Origin: Solwaraspora sp. WMMD1047
Lineage (GTDB): Bacteria > Actinomycetota > Actinomycetes > Mycobacteriales > Micromonosporaceae
Assembly (NCBI RefSeq): GCF_029626155.1
Contig: NZ_JARUBL010000001.1
Location: 5,560,501 to 5,624,500, forward strand
Direction of reading: 5' to 3'
Length of the DNA: 64,000 nucleotides
Of the stretch, positions 62,082-64,000 are shown one piece after another. The translations under genes were made by a program, and so were the position numbers. Position 1 is the first letter of the stretch, and every line of letters begins with the position of its first letter. Below the pieces are notes generated by a model, which saw nothing but the letters and a program-made list of their open reading frames with translations, made no database searches and was not told where the DNA came from.

Positions 62082-64000
62082 TCAGAGGTACGGGTCGGGA
62101 TCAGGATCGGCCATCCGCTGGATGGTCGTGTCGTCGGCGACCCCGGTGTAGACCCGCACCTCGTCGACGACACCGCCCAGATACTGGCCGAAGCTGCCGT
62201 TGTGCAGCGCCCGGCCCACCTGCAGCGGCCCGTCCGCCCGCCAGCCGGCGGCGTAGGGGGCCGTGCCGGTCGCGGCGACCTGCCCGTTGACGTAGAAGCG
62301 CGCCTCGTCGCGGAACGCGTCGTAGACGACCGCCAGGTGCTGGCCGTGCTGGTCCGCGCTGGGCAGCAAACTGCCGTCGAAGACCACGGTCGCCTCCGGG
62401 TCGTTGGTGTCGCTCTGCGGCAGCACCAGTTCCCAGCGGTCAGCGCTGCCGCAGCGGATGACGAACGCGCTGGCCGTACCGCCGGCCTGGGAGAGCACCG
62501 CCTGGTCCCGGCCACCACAGGTCGGGCTGGGCAACCGGACCCGGGCGGCGACGGTGAAGCTGCCGTCGGTCACCGCCACCGGGGCCTCGGTGCGGGCCCG
62601 GTCATCGACCCCGTCGAGCACCAGGTGCCCGCCACCGGCCAGGGCCGGCTCGGCGAACGGGTCCGCGTCTAGGTCCGGTGAGTACAGGTGGGCACCGCCC
62701 TCCAGCAGCAGTTCCTGCCCGTTCTCGTCGTCGTACTCGGGGCTGCGATCGTCGGAGACGTCGTCCAGCGGCCAGTAGCCGAGGCGGACCGGGCGAAGCA
62801 GGGACAACTCGCTGACCTCGCGGGACACCAGGACCCGGTCGAAGACGGCGACATCGGCCAACTCACCGGCCCAGCCGGCTGTGTGGCCGCTGCGGGCGTA
62901 CGCCCGGCCGATCTGGACCGCGCCCCGGGACTTCCACGCCGAACGGCGCTGCGCGGTCGGCTGGACGTCACCGTTGACGTACAGCGTCATGGTCCTCAAC
63001 TCCGGGTCGTACGCGGCGGCCAGATGCGTCCACTCGTCGCGGACCGCCGGGACGGTGCTGGCCACCGACCAGCCGCCCAGCGACAGCACGTCGGTCGCCG
63101 GAATCCTGAACGCCCATCTGCCTGTCGCGGCGTCGAAGCCGAGGGTGAAACCGGGCTCGCCGCTGCCGTCCTGGCTGATCGCGACCCGGTCGGTGGTGTC
63201 GTCGGTCAGCCGCACCCAGGCGCTGACGCCGAAGCCGGTCGACGTGTCGACAAGCGCGGAACTGGTCGTCGTGAGGTAGCTGTCGGCGGCGTTTCCGGTG
63301 AACCGGATCGCCCGGTCGAACTGGCACTGCGCGCCGGAGCCACCGCAGCCCGGTCCGGGCACACCGAACGTCGCCGCGGCGCCGGCGACCGCCGGATGGT
63401 TACCGCGGGCGTCGCCGGCCGCCGCGGCGCCGGCCGCCTCACCGAGCCCCCACTCGCCAGCGGCCAGCCGGGTCGGCACCGAGAAGGCACAGCTGGCGAT
63501 CGCCGAGCGCAGGCCGGCCTGGTCGACCGCCTGCACGGTGACGAAATTCGGCCCGTCGTTGACCGGCATCCAACGCACCGAGACCGGGCCGCCACCGGTG
63601 GCGGGCACCAGTTCGTTGCTCGGCGACGGGTTGGTGTTGAAACCGTAAAGGTAGCGGACCGCGTCGCTTGACTCCGAGTCGAAGGTGAAGGTGCCGTAGA
63701 CGCCGACCGCGCCCCGGTGCTCGTTGTCCTCGGCGCAGGCGACGTCGTCGGTGCCCGCATTGAGCGGCAGGTACTCCGGCGAGTCGATCGCCGGCGCGGC
63801 CGGCGCCTCGTCGTCGTAGATGAACTGGCAGTTCGTCTGTGGGTCGAATTCCCAACTCCACGGACCCCAGACTTCCGAGTCCCCGGCCCGCACCTCCCAG
63901 GTGATCACTCTGTCCTTGGGGATGTTCGACGGCAGGGTGTACTGGAATCGGGAGCCGCTGGCCTTCCAGCCGGTGGTGACATAGTTGTTGATCCGGGTGC
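62082..64000 (-). CDS. LamG-domain (concanavalin-like) protein, N-terminus outside window
   Basis: At least 638 residues, open to the window edge. Two LamG/laminin-G-3 domains are visible: one around FGVSAWVRLTDDTTDRVAIS, YDPELRTMTLYVNGDVQPT, GELADVAVFDRVL; one around FTVAARVRLPSPTCGGRDQ, YDAFRDEARFYVNGQVAATG, GVVDEVRVYTG. Upstream are Ig-like repeats (FVTVQAVDQAGLRSAI). Such proteins commonly precede YD-repeat genes in actinomycetes and are probably exported surface or adhesive partners. It ends 56 bases before the toxin start. Confidence 0.88.
   Translation of the reverse strand, partial: TRINNYVTTGWKASGSRFQYTLPSNIPKDRVITWEVRAGDSEVWGPWSWEFDPQTNCQFIYDDEAPAAPAIDSPEYLPLNAGTDDVACAEDNEHRGAVGVYGTFTFDSESSDAVRYLYGFNTNPSPSNELVPATGGGPVSVRWMPVNDGPNFVTVQAVDQAGLRSAIASCAFSVPTRLAAGEWGLGEAAGAAAAGDARGNHPAVAGAAATFGVPGPGCGGSGAQCQFDRAIRFTGNAADSYLTTTSSALVDTSTGFGVSAWVRLTDDTTDRVAISQDGSGEPGFTLGFDAATGRWAFRIPATDVLSLGGWSVASTVPAVRDEWTHLAAAYDPELRTMTLYVNGDVQPTAQRRSAWKSRGAVQIGRAYARSGHTAGWAGELADVAVFDRVLVSREVSELSLLRPVRLGYWPLDDVSDDRSPEYDDENGQELLLEGGAHLYSPDLDADPFAEPALAGGGHLVLDGVDDRARTEAPVAVTDGSFTVAARVRLPSPTCGGRDQAVLSQAGGTASAFVIRCGSADRWELVLPQSDTNDPEATVVFDGSLLPSADQHGQHLAVVYDAFRDEARFYVNGQVAATGTAPYAAGWRADGPLQVGRALHNGSFGQYLGGVVDEVRVYTGVADDTTIQRMADPDPDPYL

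Overview
The window is GC-rich with strong G/C third-position bias, frequent GTG starts, many 4-base ATGA/GTGA gene overlaps and typical actinobacterial families (DUF397 with its helix-turn-helix partner, PF04672 methyltransferase, YD-repeat/Hint proteins, S8 protease with a cellulose-binding module). It fits a chromosome segment of a filamentous actinomycete, most likely Micromonosporaceae. Family level is inference; no rRNA or species marker is present.

Layout. 1-1461: end of an FAD oxidoreductase, tRNA-Asn and a small membrane-anchored protein. 1471-8166: a minus-strand cluster of six genes (UbiA-type prenyltransferase, sugar-isomerase-like TIM barrel, EboE, polyprenyl diphosphate synthase, ThuA-DUF1080 lipoprotein candidate, second TIM barrel). 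It looks like a reduced, modified version of the Ebo metabolite-trafficking cluster. 8388-15698: ROK regulator, YihY membrane protein, a three-gene ABC-2 exporter, and a divergent LysR/EamA pair. 15661-18073: dnaG and a small companion. 18174-30102: accessory block between dnaG and dgt, which adjoin in mycobacteria. It holds a long hairpin, an excisionase-like HTH, a HigBA-like toxin-antitoxin pair, an orphan ParA with a SAP-like partner, HelD, a repeat-tailed membrane protein, an iron-regulated siderophore reductase and an esterase, a cation/proton antiporter fused to a UBP zinc finger, and a TIR protein with two further Rossmann-like regions.

30122-41032: dgt, a roadblock protein, ppdK, a GH20 hexosaminidase, a Scr1-type HTH/DUF397 pair and a secreted subtilase. 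41099-44259: a variable stretch with a DUF4375 protein, an S26 signal-peptidase-like protein behind a decapitated PadR gene, and two vapBC modules back to back around a shared operator. 44276-54155: dusB, two quinone-oxidoreductase-like enzymes, a two-subunit sodium/solute symporter, an XRE regulator, a small ribbon-helix-helix operon, a methyltransferase and DUF2306. 54244-64000: a LuxR remnant, then a polymorphic-toxin locus: immunity candidate, a 2268-residue YD-repeat protein with Hint domain and C-terminal toxin, and a LamG protein running off the window.

Best candidates for undescribed biology are the Ebo-like prenyl/sugar cluster, the TIR protein, the antiporter-UBP fusion, the Hint-released toxin with its AT-richer immunity gene, the signal-peptidase homologue without the usual catalytic lysine, and the mirrored vapBC pair. 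All assignments come from reading the sequence; no database search was run.
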